NCBI GenBank assembly: GCA_033977485.1
Contig: CM066992.1
Location: forward strand, 101,630,140-101,694,139
Length of the DNA stretch: 64,000 nt
Source of the DNA: Hydrangea macrophylla
Lineage: Eukaryota; Streptophyta; Magnoliopsida; Cornales; Hydrangeaceae
Direction of reading: 5' to 3'
Below the pieces are notes generated by a model. It did no database searches. It was given only the letters and a program-made list of their open reading frames with translations, and had not been told where the DNA came from. This document shows, in pieces, positions 47,870-59,378 of this stretch; position 1 is the stretch's first letter; each line of letters begins with the position of its first letter. The translations under genes were made by a program, and so were the position numbers.

Positions 47870-50800
47870 TCAAAAAGTCCAAGAAGACGATCTTTTAATG
47901 ACCGGTCTCATCTGTTTGTCTTCCTCCAGAGCTACCATACCCGAATGAGATGGGTCTTCCAGCATCATTTTCGCCACCAAGTAACCCGCAATGGACCATG
48001 TTTGGAATTTACGAGCCTGTTTCCCAGCGAATCGACCAAGTTTTCCATCGTAATATTCGGGCCAGTTGTCTTTCAACAGCCTCAACTCAGCAAGTTCAAT
48101 GGCGCGTCTTGCAATCTGTGGGCGTCCTGTCTTGATACATGCAGCTGTGAGGAGCCATAAAAGCACTGCAAGAACCACAATAAACAACTAAGAATGTGTT
48201 AACAGTTCTCAGCATATATATATATATATATATAAACTTCTTCTTAGATATGTATTCTAACACAATTTTATCCATTTTAAAAAAGCATAGTCTAAATTTT
48301 GCTTATGCTTTCAAGTCGGATGCAGTTTTGCAGATGAGAACACGAGTTAGGGATTGTCGAAACTCCTCAACTTCTCAAGTAAATAACTCACTCTTATCAC
48401 GTTTCTATCTCCATCTCAAACCATCTTTCATTTTCTCTCTTTCCTCTCTCTTTCTAATTCTATATATCTCAACTACTTTAATATTGATCCATGTAGTACA
48501 AAATTAAAATCGCTTCCATTACAAACAACACAAATAAAGTGAGAACAGATTTAAATAAAAAACTATATGATAACAATAGAATCTTTTGGCGCTTTAAGCT
48601 ATTTTACCATCATTAATTTGTAGCATTCCACATTTAAAAGTAAAAATAAAAAGTTTATGATGTTCAAATTATAAGCATAGAGGGAATTACACTAGACTTT
48701 TAGGGGCTTACCTCACGGTATGTACAATTTATCAATTTTCATTACCATAAGAGCTGGTTTTCTACTTTTCCTCCTAGCCAGAGAGATGATAAATATTCCC
48801 CCAACAAATGCAAGTTAAAATGGATATATAAGAAGTTCGTATAATTAAACAAACAAAGCCTATGTCTGGAACAATGTTACCAGGAACGTGGTTCACCCCG
48901 GTACGTGGTACTGGTTCAGGTGCGTGGTACGCAGGGCCAGCCCTGAGATGATAAAAATTGTCCGAGGCTTCAAGCGAACTTTCAAAGGGTCCTAAAAAAT
49001 GAAACCTCTATACTAAAGTTTCATAGAAATTAAGAAGAAATTAAAAGAAAAAAAGCCTAAAAATGATCATTTTCATAGAAATTAGGAAGAAATTAGAAGA
49101 AAAAATAGGCCTAAAAATAATAAGTTTGAAGAAATTAGAAAAAAATAGGCCTAAAAATGAGGTCCCATGCGATCGCCTCAGGGCATGGCCTCAAGGCCGG
49201 CCCTGGTGGTACGACACTTAGCTTGGTTCATGGTATGGGGGGGGGGGGGAGAGTGGGGGTAGTCTTAGTTGGTTCACTTTTTGGTTCGTGGTTCGCTTGG
49301 GTTCGAACTTTTGGTTCGACAAGCCCTTATGTGAACAATTATACATAGACATATATTGCTAATTCATTCCATGACTGCACATAATGAAATTTCAAACACA
49401 AAATATATAGGAAAATAAGATCAAAATAAGTCTCAAATGCAAATATCTTAAAAGCTCTAAAATGAAAACAATTATTTATCAATTATTTCAATGAAAATTA
49501 AGCCACAAATGAAAAAAAATAATAATAATAATTATCTTCTTCTTCTCGTTCGGTTCGTGAAATTGAGGATCCAGGTCCCCTAGGAACCACAATCGGGATT
49601 GCAAGATCTGGATCGTAGTTCCATGGGGGGTACCAAGATCCTGGTAACCATGGTCTGGAAACTAGTCATCCAGGTGAAAAAACGTGTAAACATCTTCTAA
49701 ATTGTATTGAGCCTCTTAAATTGTCAAAATGAAAACATGTTTTTGAAATCAAAGCTGAAAAAGCAGTGAGTTCTCATTCTCTTTAATACGATCACAATCA
49801 TGCAGGCATACCTGGCCAAGACCCTCCATTATGATAGCTCCATCTAGTATTTTTGGGATCACATCCTGTTACAATCCTCCACTCATGGCCTTCTATGGCC
49901 GGATAACAAGCCTTCAGAGGCATTTCTCCAACCAACTCCTCCCAACGCGATTCTATAAGATCCATAATCGCATGGGACTGTTCAGGGGTCGCCAAGGATG
50001 ACAAAATCGCAATGCAATTTCCCAAGCAAAACCAACGAAAATCCATATTCGAAGGTCCGACATTTCCAACAAAGTACCCACCATGCATTGGCATAAAGTC
50101 GAAAATCCATTCGGGAAGAGAATCGGGCATTATATTGAACTTGTTGACGGCTGTATGAGAGTACTCTTCTGTTTTATACCGATAGATATCATTAAGCTGC
50201 TTGAAATCTATCCAGAAGTAACTTCTCATATGAAAGCTCAATGCATGAAGACGCTTCACTATTCGTTCTACAAATTCCTTTCCCTCACCATCTTGCTTGA
50301 GTAAAATCAAAGCACATCTTAAAGCCATGAAGAAAAGTGCTTGAATTTCAATTGGGTACCCATAAACACCCTGAAAGTGAGTATATAACAAACTAGAAAG
50401 TGAGAAAACAATATTCAGCATACATGAACAATAAGCACAATAATGGAAGTTGGAGAAACATTCTGCAAGAGAATTGAAAATTGAGTGCACAGATGTCTGA
50501 CTGAATTTGGTTCAGGCATATCTGATGTGCAACATATTTGTGTTTTCTTCCTTCATAGCTATTGATTATTTGTACGTTAGGTATCTTTGAGTACAATTGT
50601 CTTTTACCCAAATCACCCCTAAGAGTTAAGATAAAGCCCAAGACAAAGTTATAGAAAATAAATGTCACAAATTTCTGTGTAAACGTCTCGACATCGGAGT
50701 ATGTATACAAACGATGGCAGATATATGGGTAACAAATATCTATATAGATTATACACATAAGTATTAGCCACGGTAACTCACCATTCTCCGATCAATCATA

Positions 50801-52797
50801 CAGCATCCATCAGCACAAAGAAGAGTAGGGAATGTATCAAACCCTTCTGAAAGACATAAACTCATTATCAAACGTATTCCTTTTTGGCATTCTGGCATTT
50901 CAGCCAATGAAGAGTCTCCTGTGGACTTTGTGTAGGCTCGAAGCAATATGATCCACCAAAATCCAGAGTCAACCGGAGCCACTCTTCCTATTGCACTCTC
51001 ACCAAAATCAGCCATTAAAGTCTCGGTGTTCCTGACTGGATCGTGGAGTACTTTGAAACTAGCCGGCATCACACCCTCTCCTAGCTGGAACCGATCGATC
51101 TTTTTTTCCCATGATTGAAGGCGGAGAGTTTTCAAAAGAAAATTCTTTACTATGTCGGGTTCCCCGTTCATCAAGAACGCCAATGCACTTGGCACGAAGT
51201 CTCTCACAAAGACCTACCCAGATAAAGGAAGTTAGAGTACATACATTTTTACCAGCATAGCTGCCCTTAAAACTCGATGAGCTTATTATAATAAAAGAAT
51301 TTTTAAGACAGACAGAAGATAATGAGCGTTTTAATGGTGGAAAACAATAACCAGTCATTTGCTTGGGAGAAGAACAGGGAAGGTAAATTGAAAAAAGAAA
51401 AAAAAAATGTACTTTGCCTCCGCTGTTGTTTTGTTTTAAACAAAGTGGAATAATTTCAACTTCACAAAACCTAAGAGTTCATATCAGTCCAAGAAAGCTA
51501 AGGGTTTTCTTTTTCCATGTCCTATATAATGCAGACATTAAAATGCATTGTATTCTTTTCCCAGTGCAGTTAACATATATAGCATCCAATGTCCCAAAAA
51601 ACAAACATCAAGTGATATGCGATGAGTCCAAGTGAATTACATGAATCCATGATCATGAAATAAATCACATGTTTAGGTGGTAATGTGACATATATGAGTA
51701 AAAGTAATGCTTCGCAATATGCTTGGTAAGAAGGAAGAATGGAAGGGAGGAAAGGGCGATAAGGAAGAGGAGAAAGGGCTTTCTTTGGTAGAGTAAAGTG
51801 GACGGAAGGAAAGAGGGATAGGGAAGAGAACAAAACGGTTCCTTTGGTAAAGGGGAAGTAGTGGTGAAAAATTACTTTATTACCCTTTACAATTGCGAGC
51901 AATGCAATGGTTGAGGTTCAAACACTAGTTACAGCCTTTGGCACTTTTTTCACCCTCCCAACTCAATCAAATACAGATACGGAAGACATGCTCCATTCCC
52001 CCCAAGTAGTCAGGTATGAGGTACCCCTTCTATTCCACCCTCTTTCCCTACCGTCTATTTTTCCATCCCTCCTACCAAGGGAAGCATAAAAGTCGCTACA
52101 TGAAACCTTGCCGATTAAATTTCAAGAAAGAAAGAGATGCATGTGAAATTGTGTATGCTTCTCGATAACATTAAAAAGTTCCTCCAATTAATTGGGAAAA
52201 AGCTCCTCTTAATGAACTTTTTAGTTATTCCTTGCAGCCACAAATAGCGTCTTCCACGGAGTAAATAAGCAAGAAATAAAATATAGCTGCTTGTATGTAA
52301 TAAACTAAAGCTACAAAATCGCAACGATAAAGCAAATAACATTGCAAAAACTAGTTAATTGAGGACTTTGTGAGATTCACCTGATCATAGTTAAGGTTTT
52401 CATCAGAACTATCTAATGCTGCAATGGTTCCAACTGGTTGACCGCGAAAGTACACCAATGATCGCCTCAAAGCATCCCAAGCCTCAGCAACCATTGGGTG
52501 CGGCTCGAACCCAGTTTGTGACCTCGGGGTGTTAAACCCGGTCCTCCTTCCAGGTGAAAATATACCATCAAGATGGTCTATAAGCCTAAAAGAGTTCTCT
52601 GTTTTCGTCGAGGGACGAGGAGAGTACCCAATTGGCAACTCAGTTAGTGACCTTTCTTCAAATGACCTCTGTCTTTCCAGATTCAAAGGCCTTGGCTTCC
52701 TTGAGAAATCAAAGTCATCAATTTCAGACATTGCACATAGACTGTCACTGCTTCTTAAACCACCATTTTGGGTCACATCCACAGAGAGGTTAGACAT
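47870..52797 (-). CDS. A/N-INVB: Alkaline/neutral invertase (GH100), cytosolic A/N-InvB type
   Basis: Coding exons (transcription order) 52797-52381, 51213-50782, 50370-49812, 48165-47870 give 567 residues (family about 550-570 for cytosolic forms). It hydrolyses sucrose to glucose and fructose at neutral pH. No transit or signal peptide is seen: the N-terminus is acidic/serine-rich with RQRSFEERS, a likely phosphorylation region in this family. GH100 blocks are intact: [53 protein letters not shown] (Asp221, presumed acid/base), [47 protein letters not shown] (Glu443/Glu446, one the presumed nucleophile), [10 protein letters not shown], and the [10 protein letters not shown] tail. The catalytic assignment is by analogy to the cyanobacterial GH100 structure. 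Introns 1 and 3 carry MITEs. A TTCCCAG acceptor just upstream of the ATG (about 52823) suggests an intron in the 5' UTR. Confidence 0.96.
48866..49655. repeat. Terminal-inverted-repeat element in invertase intron 3, host of a second MITE
   Basis: The left part TTACCAGGAACGTGGTTCACCCC is matched in inverse by the right part near 49620-49652 (GGGGGGTACCAAGATCCTGGTAA). GGTTCGTGGTTCG words lie in the interior. It is interrupted by the element 48932-49205. Confidence 0.55.
48932..49205. repeat. hAT-like MITE, 274 bp, with 8-bp target duplication
   Basis: Ends CAGGGCCAGCCCTGAG and, inverted, CAGGGCCGGCCTTGAG; exact 8-bp duplication GTGGTACG (48924-48931 and 49206-49213). The interior holds a repeated GAAATTA(A/G)GAAGAAATTA word and GCCTAAAAATGA. 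Confidence 0.88.
51719..52090. repeat. Inverted-repeat MITE in invertase intron 1
   Basis: The left end ATGCTTGGTAAGAAGGAAGA is matched by the inverse of the right end (CATCCCTCCTACCAAGGGAAGCAT). Interior purine-rich on the left, pyrimidine-rich on the right, consistent with long imperfect arms. Confidence 0.6.
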
Positions 52798-54232
52798 TTT
52801 GAAAGTTGCTCAATTTTATCTGGGAAAAAGGGTCAATGGTGATTAATAAAGGGTTCAACAGTTTTGTAAAAAAAAATAAAAAATAATAATAATAAAAACT
52901 AAAAAGTTGAGCAGTTCATTAAGGAAGTAGATATAAACACATGAATAACCTACCTAACAGTGACACAAGAAATCATATTAACCATGTCAAATTGAATGAA
53001 CTGATCAGCAAAACAAGTTTACTCAAAAAAAAAAATTATTAAACAGAGCAAAACCCATAATTTCATTAGCCAAGACATCTGAATTGCAAGATGTAAAGCC
53101 ATTACATTCATTCATTGTCAAAAGAATGAATTCGATTAAAACATGTACTTACTTTAGATCACCCACTACCCCCCACCCCACCAAATAAACTGAAAGTTCA
53201 CATTTCTCTCTTCTTCTCTTTCTCATCAATTTTCTAGGTAACCAATCAAAAGGAAAAATAACAGGAAATTTTACACAAAATCACAATCAAACAATTGAAT
53301 GAAAAAAATATATATATATTATATATATATATATATATATAGATATCAAAAGAGAAAAAGAACTCACTCCAGATCGGTGTATTTGTTATCAAGAAATGCA
53401 ATAACCACGCAATTAAAGAAAAAAAAAAAAAAAAAAATTAATTCGTGAACTGTTTCAGATATGCTCGCATTTAAAACACAATTGAATCGAAACAATAACT
53501 GGTTCAGGTTCACTCACAGCAGCTTTTGAAAATAAGCAGTGATTTGAAAGAACCAAAAAGAGATCAGCGTCAATTTACAAACCAACGATGATAAATCTAT
53601 CTGGGTGGGGACAAAAAGGAATCGAGTAAAGTGAGACAGTGACCGGCTGTTAAATGGGTCATATTCAAATCAGATGAATCAACTCGTTTGTACTTGTATA
53701 TACGTATATATATATATATAGATATATGAAATTGTATATGCCCTAAAGCTGGAAGACACTGATCAAGCAGAGCAAATGAACGGAAGGTGTTTGATGGTGC
53801 GTGAACAGCATGAATAATTTGCCGAAGAGAGAGAGAGAGGGAGAGAGAGAGGCAGTGGCATCGGAACTAGGGGTGTGGGGGCGCTAGAAAACAGAAAAAG
53901 AAGGGTTGGACCGTGACAACAATAATTGCATGTCGTTTGCAGAGAAACGTGTGTGGTTTTGCACATATATATATATATATATATATTAGAGATATATACG
54001 TTTCATTTGATAGGGTGAGTGAAGAGGTTGATGAGCTTCTTCTCTTCTACTACTATCTGATGGGGATGATCAATGATGGCTATGTTTGGGATTTTGGATC
54101 TTTAATCTCTGCTGTCCCCTGGGCCTCGGACTCGGATCTTGAGTTTATTTGTATGGATGGATGTGCTGACAGCCTGGGCGAAATCTATGTCGTCCACTGA
54201 TTTAACGGCTCCAAACTAGCCTTTTACTTCAA
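52798..54232. other. Upstream region of the invertase
   Basis: Probably contains the 5' UTR intron and first exon of the invertase (minus strand). There is a CT/GA tract at 53826-53852 and (AT)n runs at 53309-53342, 53701-53720 and 53965-53986. No coding sequence of another gene recognised. Confidence 0.55.
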
Positions 54233-54988
54233 AGGTTAATTACAAATACACCCCCCATTTAGTTAGTGTGTTTTCCATTTTTGTCCCCGTCGTTTCTAAA
54301 CGTGTTACAAATATTCCTATGGTTTGGAGTGAATGTGAGTAATAAATCAGTTAAATTTATCGGGACATAAGATTACATACGCCCTGTTTAGGACCAACCT
54401 TTCAATAAAGTGTGTGCAAAATAGCTTTTGCTATACAAACCAAAAATATGTGAGTCAATTGTGGCAAAAAAAAATCGATATGGCAGAAAATAGTTTGTTC
54501 AACTTTTCACCAATTGATGCGGTTGAATTGCAAATACTTTTGAACTGCCCTCGCCAATAGGATGTCTAAACAATAAAATTTTGGGCAATGCTATTGTGAG
54601 AAGGTGGGTTTTAACTGTTGGATGAGCATCTAGTCTTAAGATTCTCTCCAGATTCCTGAGAATCTTAAGGCTAGATGCTCATCCAATGGTTAAAGCCCGC
54701 CTTCTCATGTGAGAAGCTTCTCACAATAGCATTTCTCTAATATTTTTGTCGCATTAAATTTTACAGATTTATTACTAATGATCTGTTTGTTTTGAAATAA
54801 ATTTTCCAGAAAATGCTATCATGTGCTAATTATAAGGTGAAAGAATTTTCCAGAAAATATTTTACATCAAAACAAACAGAGCGTAATTGTAAATAGTCCA
54901 AACCACAAAAGGTATTAATGCCGCATTACTACAAGGAACAAACTGAAAAACATGCCCAACCACATGAGTCAGGAATTGTAACGGTAAT
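54233..54988. mobile_element. Inverted-repeat element with two nested hairpin MITEs
   Basis: Outer arms of about 130 bp: GGTTAATTACAAATACACCC with GTGTTTTCCATTTTTGTCCC and CCTATGGTTTGGA at left; the inverse at right (TCCAAACCACAAAAGG ... GTAACGGTAATT). Inside are a near-perfect palindrome at 54587-54733 (AATGCTATTGTGAGAAGG ... mirrored; stem GATGAGCATCTAG) and a hairpin at about 54782-54881 (CTGTTTGTTTTGA ... TCAAAACAAACAG, AATTTTCCAGAAAAT on both arms). No coding sequence. Confidence 0.75.
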
Positions 54989-54993
54989 TAATA

Positions 54994-55251
54994 CTCCCTC
55001 TGTCGATCTTTGATGCTATTTTTTGATGTCCCATTTTAATAGTCCACTTTGAAAAGTCAAAGTACTTTAATACATACTTTCCAAATTTGCCATTTATTAT
55101 ATCCAACTCTTCCCTCTTTTTTTTTTATATGATACTATAATTTTGAATTTTAAAAAGGACAATATTGAATAGTTGAAAATCCCACCAAAATCAAAATTCT
55201 CTCCTTAATAAATTAAAATTTTCAAAAGATACTCTTAATATGAGATGAAAG
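54994..55251. repeat. Stowaway-like MITE
   Basis: Starts CTCCCTCTGTCGATC, the Stowaway-type terminus, and ends (inverted) CTTTCATCTCATATTAAG; TA on both sides. It lies 5 bp from the end of the element at 54233-54988. Confidence 0.75.
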
Positions 55252-56214
55252 TACTACTGTTTTCAATGGCCAGACCCGAGTCCGAGTAAAAGCCTGGGCC
55301 CATCCCGTGACTTCTTGTCAATTTTTTCACAACCTAAAACTGAAAGTTGGGCCCAACCTAACTACAGGCCAAAAAGTTTTAGCCCCAGCATAGAGTTGCT
55401 CTATAGCTCTTTCAAAGTGGGTAGAATCTGTGTTCGGACCAGTGAGGATGTGTGTTTTCCAATGTTACATGTCAAACCGACAATGACGGGAGCTTCGTAT
55501 ATTAAGCTATACTTTTTATATAAAACGATCTCACAAAAAGATCAATAAAAGAGTCTATTTCTCTCTTAAGAATACTGTGGAGTTTATTGAAATCACCTAA
55601 TGCCACAGTATCACTTAAAAAAGAGATAGACTCTTTGTGAATCTCTTTGTGAAGAAAATATTATTTTGAAGAGCAATACCGTTGAATCCCAAATACTTTC
55701 TCATTTGACCCACATGTAACGACATTTAGTACCATGAATCACTACCCAACACGTGGTACAATTGTTAAGCTATTTGAGAAACTTAGCATTATTCAATCTT
55801 AAACTATGTTTTGGTTGATTTATGGATTTAGAGAAAGGGAAACAAGAAAAAAAAAATAGATAATTTTAATTATAGAAAATTATGTTTTTTATTTCTTTTT
55901 TGTTTTAAAAAATAAAGAAAAGAAAGTGACTTGCAAATTAGAAAAATTAATTTAATTTCATCAAATTTGTTTTCTTTTTCTTTTGTTATTAAAAAAATTA
56001 ATTTTCTGATCAATTAAGTAAAGAAAATTCTTATTTTTCAGGTTCCTTGTTTTCACCTCTGTGAGTCCAATTCAAAGTAAATTATATCGGCTTAGAGAAA
56101 AAAAAAATCAAAAGTTCCTTTTATTGACAACGATCGTGGACAGAGGCCGGCTATGTGTAGGGCCCACAATTTTTTTTAAAAAAAAAGTGTGATTATGAAT
56201 TCGTAATTATATAA
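55252..56214. other. Non-coding stretch with MITE relics
   Basis: Inverted GATCTCACAAAAAGATCAATAAAAGAG-like arms lie around 55520-55640. A TTCCCAAAT-family relic is at 55660-55797 and a GGTTGATTTATGGATTTAG end near 55812. No gene recognised. Confidence 0.5.
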
Positions 56215-57237
56215 AGGGTAAATTACACAAACCTCCCCTGAGGTTTGCCTAAATTACACGGACCTCCCCTCTTGTTTCAAAAATTACATAGACCTCCCTT
56301 GAGGTTTGAATTAGGTAACAAAACGCCTCCTCCCCTAATGGTCCGTTAGTTTTTTTTACATTAGCCTCCCCTGAAAATTACAATTAGCCCTCCTAATATT
56401 ATAAAATTGTCATACTAAAGCCTCATTTCTCTTATATTTTTGTGCTAATTATAAAATCCCTCCTCCCTCCTATGTTTTTGGGTCAATTTTTTTAGCATTA
56501 ATTTATATCAACACAAAATATACACAAAACATATATAAATAGGTCCAAATTTTTTTTCCCCCGAACAAACCTCTATCAAGCCCCCCCTGTATTAATTTTC
56601 TAGATCCGCCCCTGTCCCTATGCTTCAAAAGTGGACACTTAACCCCCTGTGATTGTGGACTAAAATAGAACTGTTATGATTTCACTCAAAGAGCGTTAAC
56701 CCCAAAATTAACATCACAAAATGGATTAAGTGTTTATATTTTTAACCAATTTTAGAATTTTTGTCAGTTTTGAGTGAAATCATAACAATTCCATTTTAGT
56801 CCACAATCACAGGGGGTTAAGTATCCACTTTTGAAGCATAGGGACAGTGGCGGATCTAGAAAATTAATACAGGGGGGCTTGATAGAGGTTTGTTCGGAGA
56901 AAAAAAAAATTGGACCTATTTATATGTGTTTTGTGTATATTTTGTGTAGATATAAATTAATGTTAAAAAAATTAACCCAAAAACATAGGAGGGAAGAGGG
57001 ATTTTATAATTAGCACAAAAATATAAGAGAAATGGAGCTTTAGTATGACAATTTTATAATATTAGGGGGGCTAATTCTAATTTTCAGGGGAGGCTAATGT
57101 AAAAAAATTAACGGACCATTAGGGGAGGGGGCGTTTTGTTACCTAATTCTCGAGGGAGGTCTGTGTAATTTTTGAAATAAGAAGGGAGGTCCGTGTAATT
57201 AAGGCAAACCTCAGGGGAGGTTTGTGTAATTTACCCT
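56215..57237. mobile_element. 1-kb palindromic fold-back element
   Basis: The two arms (about 56215-56690 and 56765-57237) are inverted copies with only scattered differences. Ends AGGGTAAATTACACAAACCT and the inverse; flanked by TATATAA on both sides (56208-56214 and 57238-57244). Each arm contains, in order, CCTCCCCTGAGGTTTG, the sequence family also seen at 37035-37345 ending TAGATCCGCC(C/A)CTG, and an inner TATGCTTCAAAAGTGGA(C/T)AC part. There is no coding capacity. Such long arms would snap back in single-stranded form and, if transcribed, give a roughly 470-bp double-stranded RNA (inference). Confidence 0.88.
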
Positions 57238-57284
57238 TATATAAATTATTGGCCCTAAAAAAATTTAACTTTTAGAAAATAATA

Positions 57285-57455
57285 CTCGTAATAATATGCT
57301 TTCCAAATATGAATTCAAAATTTGGTTTTCAATTCTCAGTTGCATCACATGCAATGACATTTGGTACCATTAAGCACTTCCACAACATTTTGTACGACTA
57401 ATATGCCATTTGGGAACCAATTTTAGAATTCAAATTTGGGAAATATGGCATTACT
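57285..57455. repeat. Member of the TTCCCAAATTTGAATT MITE family
   Basis: The left end, AATATGCTTTCCAAATATGAATTC, and the right end, AATTCAAATTTGGGAAATATGGCATTACT, are inverted. CAAAATTTGGTTTTCAA / TTGGGAACCAATTTT forms a second stem. This is the best-preserved copy of a family with relics at 19490, 28885, 36841, 46460, 47385 and 55660. Confidence 0.7.
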
Positions 57456-57550
57456 CTTTTAAAAATAGTTCATGGCTATATGCATCGCATTACAACACTC
57501 ATCTTGATAAATAATAAGTCAAAGGATTACAAGACCTAGTAAATATTGTA

Positions 57551-57871
57551 AACAACAATGCTAGGATGACAAACACTTACAAACACACTCTATCTCTCTC
57601 CTGTGTGGCACTGTGGGGTCCACTGAAATTATTCGGACCCCATAGTGCCATCGAGAATAGAGATAGAGTGTGTTTGTAAAAAGTGTTTGGGTGACAAACA
57701 CTTTTTACAAACACACTGGTAATATTTGGGTGACAAACACTTTTTACAAACACACTCTATCTCTCTCCAAGGTGGTACTGTGAAGTCTACTGAAATTATC
57801 TGGACCCCACAGAACCACCCAAGAGAGAGATAGAGTGTGTTTGTAAGTGTTTGTGCCCCCGCGTTGTTGAT
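57551..57871. repeat. Doubled fold-back MITE
   Basis: Two hairpins of the same kind lie next to each other: arms GACAAACACTT(TTT)ACAAACACACTC plus TATCTCTCTC, loop (CTG)TGG...CTACTGAAATTAT.(C/T)GGACCCCA. The middle is duplicated (GGTGACAAACACTTTTTACA twice). The outer ends AACAACAATGC / GCGTTGTTGATATT are inverted. Confidence 0.75.
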
Positions 57872-58363
57872 ATTACTCTATTGTAAATACCAAATTTTTT
57901 TACTCTCAAACATGACAAAAATCTTACATACTAAAATTGTAATCTTTACGATACAATAAATCATACTCCAAAATATGTATAAATAGATGAGAAAAATCAT
58001 TTGTCACTCCCAAAACCTTGTGTGTACCATTAGATAAGCCTACCTAATAACTCAGCCCCCAAATGCAAAATCCTTGTTCCTGGTCATGGATACCGATCTC
58101 CAATTCCACAGCCAGGCTAATGTTGATTTGCTCGCTGTTGATGGTTTCTTTTATTCAAAGTTTATGTGTTTTTTTTTCAATACGCTGATTTGTTTAAATA
58201 TAGAGGGAAACTGTTTTCCTTATTTGGTTTAGAAATAAAACGGTGAGGGTAAATAAGAAAGAAAAGAGAACAATTTTATAAATAAATTAAGCATTTTGAA
58301 TGATGTGAGTTATTTCATTTCTTTTATTCATATATTATATAAAAAAAATGTTTTACAAAAAAA

Positions 58364-58600
58364 TTAAATTTTAATATTAACTAAGCATGAAAAAATACAC
58401 AAAAGAAAACACGAAGAAACTATTTTTTTTTCCTTATTGTCATTTCTTTTTTCATTTTCCTCAAAAAAAAAAATACATGAACCATACATAGCCTTAGGGT
58501 ACGCCTTGATTTTGTCTTTGCTTTTCTTAAAGTTGTGTACACGCGGGACAGCACCAGGGCACTGGTTTTCAGGGATAGGGACGTTTGCCTCCATAGCCAC
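58364..58600 (-). other. Short ORF of unknown meaning, duplicated in inverse at 61457-61545
   Basis: From a Met at 58600 a 78-codon frame begins MAMEANVPIPENQCPGAVPR and continues VHNFKKSKDKIKAYPKAM before entering AT-rich, Tourist-like MITE sequence. The part coding VHNFKK.KDK.KAYPK occurs again on the plus strand right after solo LTR B, with a MITE end at the same place. I do not recognise the protein. It may be a captured gene fragment or just repeat DNA. No splice or promoter signal is convincing. Confidence 0.3.
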
Positions 58601-59071
58601 TAAAATATCTCAATGAAATAAACCATCATCAATCCTTCAGCAAAGAAATCATAAGATATTTTCCAAATTTGAAGCCCAGCTTATCTTATGTCAATAGTGG
58701 AATCCTTTCAAAATCGGTTTTAAAAAAAATTCAAGAAGTCCAACTGCAATGAACACTTGACATTACTCATAACCAAATCTGTAATTAAATATGGAATTCA
58801 TAACATTATTTTATTACTCTAAAACAATTTATGCTTGTTTATATTTTGTTTGTGTTTCCATGCACACACAACAAAAAATGAAAAAAGAAAAGGAGCACTA
58901 TTAAGATTACAAATTTGTGGTCTAATTTAATACCAAAGTGATGTCACAGCAAAACCTTTTTTTTTTTACTCAAAACAATTAGGCGTATGGTGCACAAGCG
59001 AACTAGAATTCTTTTAAGAAAAGTAAAGTAACCGATAATACAAAGAAACTGGTGCTAAGTTAGATGATTGT

Positions 59072-59267
59072 AGAGAAATTTTTGTATACCCTCAGAGTAT
59101 AAAGTGACATGCCTGTGTGGTAATATGTAGCTAATATAATTAACTCATTTAGGTGAAATCCACATGTAGAGAATGTGACTCTCACCCAAATAAGCAATTC
59201 TTATTAGCTACAAAGTACCACATAAACATGTCACATGGTACTCTAAAAGTATACAAAAACTTCTCCT
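59072..59267. repeat. Fold-back MITE, about 196 bp
   Basis: The left arm (TAGAGAAATTTTTGTATACC, GTGACATGCCTGTGTGGTA, TGTAGCTAATA) is mirrored in the right arm (TATTAGCTACAAAGTACCAC, AACATGTCAC, GTATACAAAAACTTCTCCT). It abuts the left end of solo LTR B. Confidence 0.75.
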
Positions 59268-59378
59268 AAAAACAAGTTGTCACAGTCCGGTCCCACAATA
59301 GCGGAACCGGAGCCCGTGGCACGCCACCGAGGCTAAACCAATTCATTAACGTTCCCAAAATTAGGTTTGAAGAACACA

